Shown: piece by piece, positions 34,601 to 43,668 of the stretch
Layout: every line of letters starts with the position of its first letter
Position numbering within the stretch: the first letter of the stretch is position 1
Origin: Porpolomopsis calyptriformis
Taxonomy: Eukaryota > Basidiomycota > Agaricomycetes > Agaricales > Hygrophoraceae
Assembly: GCA_951640195.1 (NCBI GenBank)
Contig: OX621176.1
Location: 1,116,001 to 1,180,000 of the forward strand
DNA length: 64,000 nucleotides
Reading direction: 5' to 3'
Translations under genes and position numbers: made by a program
The notes under the pieces: model-generated
What the model was told of the DNA's origin: nothing
Seen by the model: the letters and a program-made list of their open reading frames with translations, nothing else
Database searches by the model: none

Positions 34601-35504
34601 CCATTCGGTAAATTCGCTCTCATTTTCCCCCGATGGCATGCGTATTGTTTCTGGATCCGACGACAATACTGCTCAGCTGTGGGACGCAGCCAGCGGTGCA
34701 CGCCTGAACACTTTCAAGGGACATTGGGGTTCGGTAAATTCCGTCGCGTTTTCCCCTGATGGCACGCGAATCGTTTCTGGATCCTCCGACGGTATTGTTT
34801 GGTTGTGGGACGTGGTGAGCGGTGCAGATCTGAAATCTTTCATGGGACATGCCGGTTCAGTAAATTCGTCCGCGTTTTCCCCCGATGGCACGCGTATCGT
34901 TTCTGGATCCTCTGATTGTACTGTTCGGTTGTGGGACGCAATCAGCGGTGCACATCTGCAAACTTTCTGGGGACATTCCAATTGGGTAATTTCGGTCTCA
35001 TTTTCCCCTGATGGTACGCGTATTGTTTCTGGATCGGACGACAAAACTGTTCGACTCTGGAACGCACAAAGTGGTGTAACCATGGCCGTTTTTAACGGAC
35101 ATTCTGGTTCTGTAAAATCTGTCGCATTTTCCCCCGACGGCACATATATCGTTTCTGCATCCTCCACCAAAAGTGTTCGGCTGTGGGACGTAGCCAGTGG
35201 TGCACATCTGCAGTCCCTCAGGGCACATTTCTCCAATGTTGGATCGATAGCGCGATCTTGTAGGTTATCCAGGGACTCCTTACCCACCGATGGCCTGAAC
35301 CCCACCGGTCCAATATTTGGTTATGTCGCAGCCGACGGCTGGGTGCATTCCCTCGCTTGGAAAAGACGTATTTGTTGGGTCCCGGTCTCTCACAGACCGG
35401 TGAGGTTGGCCGCAAATGAAGCTCGTGCTGTTTTTAACACAAATGATGGTCGTGTCATTATCCTGGATTTTACAGGCATGGATGCCTATTTTCGTAACCT
35501 CTAG
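31662..35504 (+). CDS. NLR-D: NACHT-WD40 receptor with short AGRD N-terminus
   Basis: Three exons (31662-31764, 31838-33426, 33477-35504) give 1239 residues. The first 34 residues carry FNHAGRDQYNLSQNIHI in place of the helical domain of NLR-A. NACHT follows with Walker A GSAGTGKTT (101-109) and Walker B CVVVLDALDE. Twelve WD40 repeats of 42 residues span about 640-1143, then a tail with IFGYVAADGWVHS, RRICWVPVSHRP and a final DFTGMDAYFRNL. NACHT and linker are clearly paralogous to NLR-A, including the 50-nt intron just before the WD40 half (33427-33476). The first in-frame ATG after the upstream stop-free stretch is 31662. Role as in NLR-A: an ATP-switched sensor; the ligand and partner are unknown. 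Confidence 0.88.
33702..35213 (+). repeat. Twelve tandem 126-bp WD40 repeat units in NLR-D
   Basis: Same 42-residue unit as NLR-A, with many near-identical blocks such as FKGHSGSVNS and SGSDDNTVRLWDA. Differences cluster after GHS, after SGS and in the WD loop. The last unit (SASSTKSVRLWD) is degenerate. Confidence 0.9.
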
Positions 35505-36195
35505 CTTTTCCTGGCCCATTGTCCTGTGGCCTCATTGTTGAAGAGGGTCCCTGTCTCAAGTTTGCTCTTTGTCGTTAAAGTATAAACAACTGAGATCTGA
35601 TTGTTGCGAGCCAGACACAATGAAAGGCGGGCAAGAACGATCGTGATCCCGATATTTGAGCAGTGACCAAAGAATATCTAACTTTGGATCATCTAGCTGC
35701 CCAATCTCCAGGGCTCCAGGGTTCCAACATCGTTATAAATGTAACATAAGCTTTGTGATGAAAATATTCAAGGTGTATGTACATCTCGTAAATAGTCATT
35801 CTGTACGCTCAGTGTCTCTACCTGGCTACACGCTCACCTTGTCTACTTCCGCTTCAAGTGGACGGGATCGCCAAGGAATAGGACGCGCATTCAAATCAAC
35901 GCTTGGCGCAAGGTGAGGTCGAGCGACAGAGTAATCGTGGGCATGAGGGTTGTAAATAAGCAAGCAGGTATAGGGAAGACTGCGAAGATCGAGGGGTTGG
36001 AAGAGGTGTGAGTAAGAAGTGCTGCCAATGGCGATTGCGTCCTCTACATTGGTACGCTAAAAGCCACAGTCCACCTGAAGATTGAAGAAGGGATCTTGAT
36101 TTTGCCATAATGGGATAAGCGGATGAAGGATGTTTTCAATTACCGGTTCTGGTTCCATAGTACAAGGGGCGCTGGCGGACGGGGGGGCATGTTTC
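35505..36195. other. Convergent spacer holding remains of an RBR C-terminus
   Basis: No complete gene. On the minus strand just after the stop of RBR1, a stretch near 36140-36180 reads RPPAPLVLWNQNR, comparable to RRAPVLGRWNRD in RBR2, so it may be the eroded C-terminal part of RBR1. Confidence 0.45.
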
Positions 36196-37235
36196 TCAGG
36201 CAATGTCGCCGTATTGGGTGTCATCCCATTGTGGACATGCGCAGGTTTTCCATTTAGTTTGACAGAGATAGCAGAATTCCACCTGACATAGACGTGGTCA
36301 AGCCGGATGAGATCTCAAAGGTGCAGCACGAACGCGCTCACCTTACAGACACACATGATATGGTAGCACCCCTGGCCCAGTTCGATCATAGTCCTACACC
36401 CAGGGCATCTCGCCCATCCTTCGGCCTTTCCTAACGTTAAAACAGTCTCTGCTCCTTCATCCGAATTGTCGCTGCACGTATGTTTGACGCCATCGTGACG
36501 CGCGTTTCTACACCTGGAACAGGTCGACCGCCCGCAAGTACATTTGTATGCCTTTCGGGTTCGGAACATTTTCCGTTCTAATTGCGGACCCAGAAAACGA
36601 TCGCAGCCCCGGCAAGCACAATATACTCTCTTCTCGGTTCGATATTCCTTTGATTTCTCAACGAAGAGCATCTGGAGAGCAGGCGTGAAATGTTTCCGGA
36701 CGGTACGGAATGGTATAAGCTTCTTGCAGCAACGAGGGTGGAAGAGGGTTTCATCCCTGGTCGAGGCTTCAAAGAAGGAGATTATACAGTCCTTGTCATA
36801 GAAGTGTCCGCAAGGTGCACATATTTGCACGCCCCGAATAGGTTCCAGGCAGGCGACACAAACGCGAGCGGAGCTGGAGACGAGAAGACCATTCCTCTCA
36901 GTACTTTTGGACACTCAGCAGGGTGGAAATAAGATATATTACCGGTGAGAGTTGAGCCAGATCTTCTGCAACGCGAAACTGAGCCGTCGTACAACCAAAT
37001 GGCTCATTTTCCTTTGAGAGAGTGCGGAGCGACTTGTGCCTTCGTGGCCTTCCTCAAGTGCCGGTACACAACTACAACGTCGCTCTTCTTCGCTCATTTC
37101 CGCCCAGATCAAACCAAGATCTTCCCATCCATCATCATCGGTTTGTAATCGATGGCTGGCTGATTGATTGTCAGCTGGTGTTCCCTCACCAGCAGTTGCT
37201 GATGCGAAAGGGCGAAATAGAGCTTGGAGGACCAT
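36196..37235 (-). CDS. RBR1: short RING-IBR-RING ubiquitin ligase
   Basis: Three exons, complement(36943-37235, 36342-36903, 36196-36282), give 313 residues. RING1 starts CVACLEP with CGHFYDKDC; the IBR region has CTCGRSTCSRCRN; RING2 reads CPGCRTMIELGQGCYHIMC and CYLCQTKWKTCAC. In RBR ligases a Cys of RING2 accepts ubiquitin from the E2 before transfer to the substrate. The protein stops right after RING2, about 110 residues earlier than its neighbour RBR2, and downstream DNA still resembles the lost part, so truncation is likely. The first intron is only 39 nt and its acceptor is the least certain point. RBR1 and RBR2 are tandem paralogues on one strand. Confidence 0.78.
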
Positions 37236-37320
37236 TGGTGGGTCTGGCGTAAGGTGGTGCAGCGCCGATGCGGCTGTACATCCTTATACACGCTTGAAAA
37301 GCGCAGCCTTGGAGTCACCC

Positions 37321-37335
37321 TATCTTATCTTATCT
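37321..37335 (-). promoter_or_regulatory. Triple GATAAG element upstream of RBR1
   Basis: Read on the coding strand, three overlapping GATA(A) sites stand in tandem about 86 bp before the RBR1 ATG. The same element precedes RBR2. GATA motifs are bound by GATA-type zinc-finger regulators in fungi; binding here is inferred. Confidence 0.5.
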
Positions 37336-37665
37336 GACGACATCAAAGCACAGCCTGGATCGGCACCGCGAATTTCAGAAGCGCGAAGGCTCGAAGCATT
37401 AGATTTGTATGATACTTGTCCATGTAAATGCGTTCCGGTGTCCGTCAAGCACATTAGATTCATCCTCAGGAACAAATCCAGCTTGCACAGTTTCCTCCTA
37501 CCTGCTTTCTTGTCAAGTCATACCGAAACGAACGCGAACCGGGCGCTGGAATCCGCATGTGACCAGCGGAGAGTGAAAGCCTCTGTGAGAGCGTGATACA
37601 ATTATAGTGGTACTTGGACAGTTGAAATCATGGCTTGCCTTTCGCGTTTAGGGAGAAATTACCGC

Positions 37666-39279
37666 TCAGAACCGGTTGAGCCGACACCGGTTACAAGCAA
37701 TGGTATGACAATCCATGCAGTGCTGGAGGAAAAAAAAAAAACGACATCAAACCAAGCTTATCCACACCTCAGAATTGCCGACTCACGAAAACGTATCGGT
37801 CTAATACATCATGGCATCCAACACACCTGCCTCCTCCATCCCTGTACCTCCATCCTGCATGCTGGCAATCATGGTTGACCCGGAGTTCATCCGCGACAAG
37901 TTGAATAAGCTGTTCTCGGTTTGGTCGATTCGGGTTAGCGATCGGAAGGGGTGGTAAGTCTCGGTTCCATCGCCCAAGAACTGGCGCACGACGCTGGGCT
38001 GCCTCTACCAGCTGAAGTTGGATGTCAATACGCTCTTCCGCGGCTCCCATCAAGCGGGTTTCATCCCACTGTGGGCATGAGCAAGTTTTCCAACGCTCTT
38101 GACAGAGATAGCAGAATTCGGCCTATCAAGAATTTAGCCTCCTAAGTTTATGAAGAGGTAACAAAGAAAACACTTGCCCTGCACAAACACGTTATATGGT
38201 AACACCCCATGTTTAGTTCAATCATCGTCCTACACCCTGGACATCTCGCCCACCCTTCGGCCTTTCCCAGCAGCAACACAACATCCGCTCCTTCATCCAC
38301 ATTGTCGCTGCAAGAATGTTTGATACCCTGGTGATGTGTATTTTTGCACCTCGCACAGGTCGCCGCCCCACACCGACACTTGTACACCTTCAATGGGCCC
38401 TTTCCCTCCGCCTGAGCCCCAAGGAAAAGGCTGCAACGCGGGATAGAACAGTATACCCTCTTAGTGGTTCTATACTCCCTGGACTTTTCCAGGAAGAGAG
38501 ACCGGAGATCAGGTGAAAAGTGTTTCCGAACGGTGTGGAACGGTATTGGTTTCTTGCAGCAACGGGGGTGGAAAAGAGACTCGTCCCGGGTGCAAGCTTC
38601 AAAAAGAGAAACCATGCACTCTCTATCGTAGTAGTGCCCACATGGGACGCGTATTTCCACGTCTTGAATAGGATCTTGGCAGGCGACACACTCGTGAGCC
38701 GGGCTGAATGTGGCAATGAGCACCCCTGATCCATCGATTGGAAGATCACAATGGGCATACCGATCGTGGGATACAGATTTCGTCCAAATCTTTTTGAACG
38801 AAGAGATAACTCGATGTCCAATAGAGGAGCCTGCCTTCTTCTGATCTTTCTGACTCTCGGAGGGAGGAGCAGTAGGTATCTCCCTTCATTCGTCATCAGA
38901 AAATGAGTAAAATGAATGGCTGTCCAAAAGAGACTCACGTCGGTTCAACGTTTCGCCCCATCTGCTCTATCGCGTGTGTGACTAGATTCAGTTCATCTAG
39001 AAATTCCACGTTCTGCTCGACTGGCTCTGTCTCCTCCGCTGGCCACTCTATCTCGTCCTGTGAGCGATCAGTCGCAACTTCCCAAGGGTCTTGCTCGCTT
39101 AGTTCATAGTCAATTGAATCAAGAGCCAGCTGAACCTGGGATTGAAAATCGTCCAGCCACGTTCCACCAGCAATTTGATCGTGGTCATGGGGAACCAATG
39201 TGGAATGTGGTTGAGGGTCATCCGGAAGATACAAGGCATTGGTGGGTTCGGTGAGACGTGATGGACCAGGAGTGGCCAT
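37666..39279 (-). CDS. RBR2: RING-IBR-RING ubiquitin ligase with Cys-rich C-terminus
   Basis: Four exons, complement(38939-39279, 38178-38883, 37787-38122, 37666-37722), give 479 residues. An acidic N-terminal part precedes RING1 (HECVACQDP at about 177, CGHYYDREC), IBR (CRCGAATCARCKN) and RING2 (CPGCRTMIELNMGCYHITC, CYLCQERWKTCSC). After RING2 come a helical segment, HDCQHAGWRYRDGGGRC and a last small exon with HCMDCHTIACNRCR, which together look like an extra zinc-binding module. The intron between RING2 halves (38123-38177) has a GC donor; RBR1 has an ordinary GT at the matching point. Family function: ubiquitin transfer through a RING2 cysteine. Upstream part between 37236 and 37665 holds only promoter elements. 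Confidence 0.85.
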
Positions 39280-39377
39280 GAGAATGAGAGACTAGGGGTT
39301 GGGCGCCTGTTTTATAGAAGAATATATAAGAATTGCCGCTTTCTGCACAGGCAGCAGTCCGTGACTCGCCGTGACCG

Positions 39378-39392
39378 TTATCTTATCTTATC
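39378..39392 (-). promoter_or_regulatory. Triple GATAAG element upstream of RBR2
   Basis: The same tandem GATA array as at RBR1, here about 100 bp before the ATG at 39279 and in the same orientation. Neighbouring bases (GTGACTCGCCGTGAC versus GGAGTCACC) are also partly alike, as expected for a duplicated promoter. Confidence 0.5.
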
Positions 39393-39889
39393 AACTTGTC
39401 TTTCAACTGCGGGATCACCAACATGACATCGCTACCGAGGAACGACTTCTCGATAAAATACAATATCAACGAAAGCATGCAACCTGTCAAGCGGAAAGAC
39501 AATGCTGTGCTTCAGACTGTCACTTAACTGATGCACCAGACCTCTGTCCTACTCACAATCAGACTTGAACCTGTCTCCATCGCACGTTCCACACTGCTTC
39601 TCAAATCCACTTTTGTGGTGCATATCCCACGATGAAGTACGTCGACATAGATCTGTCTAACTATTAAATCACCAGAACATAAAATGCTGCACAGCACTGC
39701 CATTGTTGTCTGAATCAAACCCATTTACTGTCAAACGTCTCCCCGCCCCCACACCACTGCACTAACATGCATTGGAGGTTAAAGGCGCTGCTGGGTGTAA
39801 ATATGAAACGCGTAGAGTCGCAAGTTGTCTTGTGGACATACCCAATCATTCCTTCCAGGAGAACAAGGATGCCTCATCGGTCGATAGAA
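39393..39889. other. Spacer without a supported gene
   Basis: Short frames only; no domain recognised. Confidence 0.4.
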
Positions 39890-40530
39890 TGGCTCGGCCT
39901 TTCCCTCCACCCTCCAACACAGAACTGCATAACTTCATTACTATACTACTCACGCTTCTCGACCATGACCTATGTTTGCTTCACCTTTGGGCCCAGAGAA
40001 AACTATTTCTTTAATTCGCCATCTCAATGAGCAAGGTGAATATCTTTCACGCCTGTCCTCAATGAAGGATACTCATCGTAGCACAGGCAATACTTGCCTA
40101 ATCACATCGACAATCTTTTCACCAGGGACAAGCCCGTCAGGGAAATTTACGAGATGGCTTTGGGCGATAACGACTCTTACTACGTTGGGTGGTCTGACGC
40201 CGATGCGAAAGCATTTTGTCCTAGGTTCAATTACCTCTGGATTCCAACCTTACCGCGCCAACACAGTGTTTTAGGAAAAGCAGGCCTTCCTGAAGGCCTC
40301 ATGGAATGGCTTACAACAGGAGCCGATGACTGCATGTTAAAACTATAGGCGTTGACCTTGGCGCATATTAGGCTTTCGATAGGGACTGCTCAACCTGGGG
40401 AAATCTTCCAGATGCACTTGATCAGAATATCCGACGGCGACTCAATGACAAAGGAATTTGGAGTCCAAATCAGCGACTGATCATTGTCACTTTGGGATAT
40501 GATGGAACCTTCATCATGGTCAGTGAGGAT
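39890..40530 (+). pseudogene. Decayed gene of an uncharacterised basidiomycete domain
   Basis: Several frames carry linked pieces: FTFGPRENYFF, then LPNHIDNLFTRDKPVREIYE with MALGDNDSYYVGWSDADAKA, then GLPEGLMEWL and GVDLGAY, and finally WGNLPDALDQNIRRRLNDKG with LIIVTLGYDGTFIMVSEDG. The recurring pattern LPxxL ... LGxDGxF looks like a repeated fold, which I recall from unnamed basidiomycete proteins but cannot name. Stops (for example at 40346 and 40369) and frame changes break it. The last piece runs in frame straight into WD40 repeats at about 40531. Confidence 0.5.
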
Positions 40531-41222
40531 GGACATTCCGGCTGGATGAGATTCTCCCCAGATAGCATGCTTATCGTGTCTGGACTCTACGACGAAACTG
40601 TTCGGCTGTGGGACACACTCAATGATGCACATCTCATCACCCTCGGACATTCTGACTCGGTACTATCGGTCTCATTCTCCACCGACGCCACGCGCATTGT
40701 ATCCCGGTCCGACGACACAACAGTTCGGCTGTGGGACCCAGCCAGCGGCGCACGTCTGAACGCTCTCCAGGGGCATTCAGCACGGGTAAAATCGGTGGCA
40801 TTCTCTTCAGACGGCACGCGTATCGTCTCCAGATCCTTCGACATGACTGTTCGACTATGGGACACAGTCAGCGGTTCATCACCCTTGAGGGACATTCCAC
40901 TGTGATTTATTCAGTTGCATTCTCCCCAAATGGCACATATATTGTGTCCGGAGAATGCGATATTATGCGGTGCGCATCTGAAGACCCTCCCGGGTCATTG
41001 CAGCTCAGTTCCATCGGTCGCGCAATCTTATAGCCAGAACTGGTCCAGTGTTTGGTTATCAGATGGACCGGTCCACTCAATTACTCGTAATCGACGGATT
41101 TGCTGGGTTCCCTACTCTTGTAGACCGCGAACATTAGCCGCTGACAGAGGTCGTGTAGTTTTCGGCACCAAGGATGCGTGGCATCATCCTTGATTTTACA
41201 TACATCGACTCTTATTTTCGAG
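40531..41222 (+). pseudogene. WD40 repeats and tail of a dead NACHT-WD40 receptor
   Basis: Two to three WD40 units are readable in one frame (DETVRLWDTLNDAHLIT, DDTTVRLWDPASGARLN, SFDMTVRLWDTVSG), after which a frameshift near 40885 moves on to VIYSVAFSPNGTYIVSG. A damaged tail follows with GPVFGY, RRICWVP in another frame, and a terminal DFTYIDSYF. No NACHT domain is attached. Confidence 0.8.
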
Positions 41223-41477
41223 CCGTTTCTGTCCCTTTTTGGACTCACGGTCGTGCTGTGATTTTGCTATTTGTTACTAAGTCGTGGAGATAGAAATAGT
41301 GCGATGGCAGGCGAGGGTGAGGGGATCGACACCAGAAATTCACGGTTGACACCTTGGAGGTATGAATGGTGGCCAACCCATACGATATCTACCATCTGTG
41401 AGTGTCGGCGCGAGATCAATTCTGTGCGAAACAAAAATACGAGATAAGACTGAGGCTTGCACGTGAGTGTGCAAACG

Positions 41478-41923
41478 ATGATCCCGCCAGGATTGGAACA
41501 AACACTCGCGTCTATCTCTTCTCATCGTTCGGTCCTAGGCTTCATGTTCCTCTCTAGGGGACATCCCGTCTGCATCATTAAACATTCGGGTGTCATCTTT
41601 GAAGGAGAGCAAGGACGGAAGTATGCAGGCGCTATTGCGCGGATCATGGAGAGCGTGCAGGCCGGCTTGGAAGAAGTCCACGGCGAGGATGGCGGTGGGG
41701 TGAGTCGCTTGGGATTCATGTCAAATAGCGCCTCGGAAGGGCTTAATGCTCACAAACTGTGGCAGGATGATGTCCGTTTTATGAGGATACGGACGAAACG
41801 ACATGAAATCATGATATCCCCAGGTGAGTGTCTTGACTTTGAGCTTCGGCTACTGGTTTCTTTCAAAACTATCGATTAGACGACCAGTATCTCCTCGTGG
41901 TGCTCCACGACCCATCCACATGA
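41478..41923 (+). CDS. Roadblock/LC7-type dynein light chain
   Basis: Three exons (41478-41699, 41766-41823, 41880-41923) give 107 residues, the usual size of DYNLRB. The Roadblock/LC7 fold is recognisable from ISSHRSVLGFMFLSR, IKHSGVIFEGEQGRKYA, VRFMRIRTKRHEIMISP and DQYLLVVLHDPS at the C-terminus. These proteins dimerise on the dynein intermediate chain and take part in cargo and nuclear movement along microtubules. ATG at 41478 starts immediately before the domain; the upstream in-frame codons lack another ATG. It begins the conserved housekeeping block that runs to 49.6 kb. Confidence 0.88.
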
Positions 41924-42162
41924 GCTGTTTTCCCCGGAAGGTATTATGATAGAGGTCTTGCGCTACTCAGGTCCCTGTACCCTATGTACATTGAAGGAAT
42001 TCTCGGATATAATCCAGTGAACGGCTCTATCCACGTCCCCAATAACTCTTTCCTATGGGTACGACAAGGTGAATGGCACGTAACTTGGCAATGCGACCGA
42101 GAACTTGAGGCCAACGGCGAGTCCAAGACCTGGACATGTTGTCATATCGCAGTGTAGAGGTG

Positions 42163-42546
42163 TTATCGCGACGGTCGCCTGATTTCCACTGGAGGCGGGG
42201 GCTTTCCTAAAGGATTCTCTTCTCTAGCTTGCTGCAACAAACGATCCAATCCCTTTTCTTTAACTGCCCTCTGAATCGGCTGTCAGTCAAGGAAGGGAGA
42301 GGGGTATGGTAGACCTGTATGTATATGTACCTGTACACAATCACGATACCGCTCCCAAATCTTGCCGCAGCTTCGGTCGAACTCCTCTGCTTTCTGTTTC
42401 GAGAATGCAGAGCGCTGCTCGGGGGTTGAAGATACCGCGACGGCGGGCTCGAGGTATCCCTCGAACCAGGCGTTGAAACAGGAATCGTATTCGTGCTTGA
42501 GAGGTGTGCATTGTGGAGAGAGACTGTTCGCCATATCCAGCGACAT
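42163..42546 (-). CDS. MDM35: Mdm35/TRIAP1-like twin CX9C protein
   Basis: Two exons, complement(42331-42546, 42163-42270), give 107 residues. The twin CX9C pairs are C13/C23 and C60/C70, within [18 protein letters not shown] and the [11 protein letters not shown] helix. The C-terminal segment [14 protein letters not shown] is typical. Mdm35 is an intermembrane-space chaperone that binds Ups1/PRELI proteins and so supports phosphatidic acid and phosphatidylserine transfer between mitochondrial membranes; the cysteines are oxidised by the Mia40 pathway. An inner ATG (fifth codon) is another possible start. Divergent from VPS29 with 66 bp between starts. Confidence 0.9.
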
Positions 42547-42612
42547 GCTCTAGTCAACAGCCACACCCGGACCAAACAAGGACACAAATTCCCTCCCCCC
42601 TCGAAACCCAGC
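42547..42612. promoter_or_regulatory. 66-bp bidirectional promoter of MDM35 and VPS29
   Basis: This is all the DNA between the two start codons. It is pyrimidine/purine skewed and has no TATA box. Both transcripts must start here or inside the other gene. Confidence 0.5.
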
Positions 42613-43418
42613 ATGGTGCTGGTTCTCGTTATTGGGGACCTCCACATCCCACACCGCGTTCACGACCTTCCTGCAAAGTTCAAGAAGCTTCTCGTTCCAG
42701 GGAAAATCCAGCAAATTTTATGCACTGGAAATGTCTGCGACAAGGAGACATATGAGTATCTGCGCACCGTAGCAGCAGACGTACACGTCGTTCGAGGAGA
42801 TTACGACGAGGTGACTACATTTCTCGCCAAGTTTCATCGCCCTGTTGTGTTCAGCCCGTCGTTTAGAGCGCACTCTTCCCGCTATCTATGACCGTCGTCC
42901 ACCCACCAATAAAGATTGGTGTCATCCATGGACATCAATGCATACCCACAGGGGACTTGGACTCTCTCAGCTCACTTGCGAGGCAGATGGACGTGGACGT
43001 ATTGATTTCTGGGCACACACACACGTTCGTCATCTTACGCCCGCCAGCGATTCTATTTCTCACACCAGATACAGATTCCAGGCTATACAATACGACAACC
43101 ACTTCTTTGTCAATCCTGGATCTGCTACTGGTGCGTGGTCGGGCGCATACAACGGGTACGTTCTGGTGTCCCTTGGTGTAATTCGTTTTACAACATCGCG
43201 TTCTCTTCAGCGACCCAATCCCCTCTTTCGCCTTGATGGACATCCAAGGCCCCGTGGTTGTTACATATGTCTACCAGCTAATCGAAGGCGAAGTCCGTGT
43301 CGAAAAGATCGAGTACAGGAAGGAGATCGATACCGTAAAGGAGGCGGCCAGGACTACCCCTCTCCCGCCAGCCATACCGACCAGTCCGGTACCTCAGTCA
43401 ACACAAAGTGTTTGGTGA
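42613..43418 (+). CDS. VPS29: Vps29 retromer subunit
   Basis: Four exons (42613-42810, 42867-43024, 43075-43155, 43211-43418) give 214 residues. The metallophosphoesterase-like fold shows [52 protein letters not shown] and [11 protein letters not shown], followed by [19 protein letters not shown]. In Vps29 this fold acts as a scaffold, not an enzyme, binding Vps35 in the retromer coat that retrieves cargo from endosomes. The Pro/Thr-rich last 35 residues are an extension beyond the core. The second intron was placed so that HTHT is followed by FQAIQY, which uses a GTTCGT donor and gives a 50-nt intron. Confidence 0.93.
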
Positions 43419-43668
43419 CGAATCCCTTCTCCTTCCATTGAGGTCTGCACGTATCGTTACCTACTGATCTTACTTGTACTCTGGAGAATAATCCACGGTG
43501 GTGTAATATACACATTTGAAGAGAGCAACGCATCCTCCAAGTGTGTTAAGAAGCTTTTCGTTACCACGACACTGAGCCGCAGAAAGCGCATGCTCCGGGG
43601 AACAGCCGACACAGCAAATAGTCGGAATACGGTAATCCAAGGTACCAGGCTGATTCCACTACCCAAGT

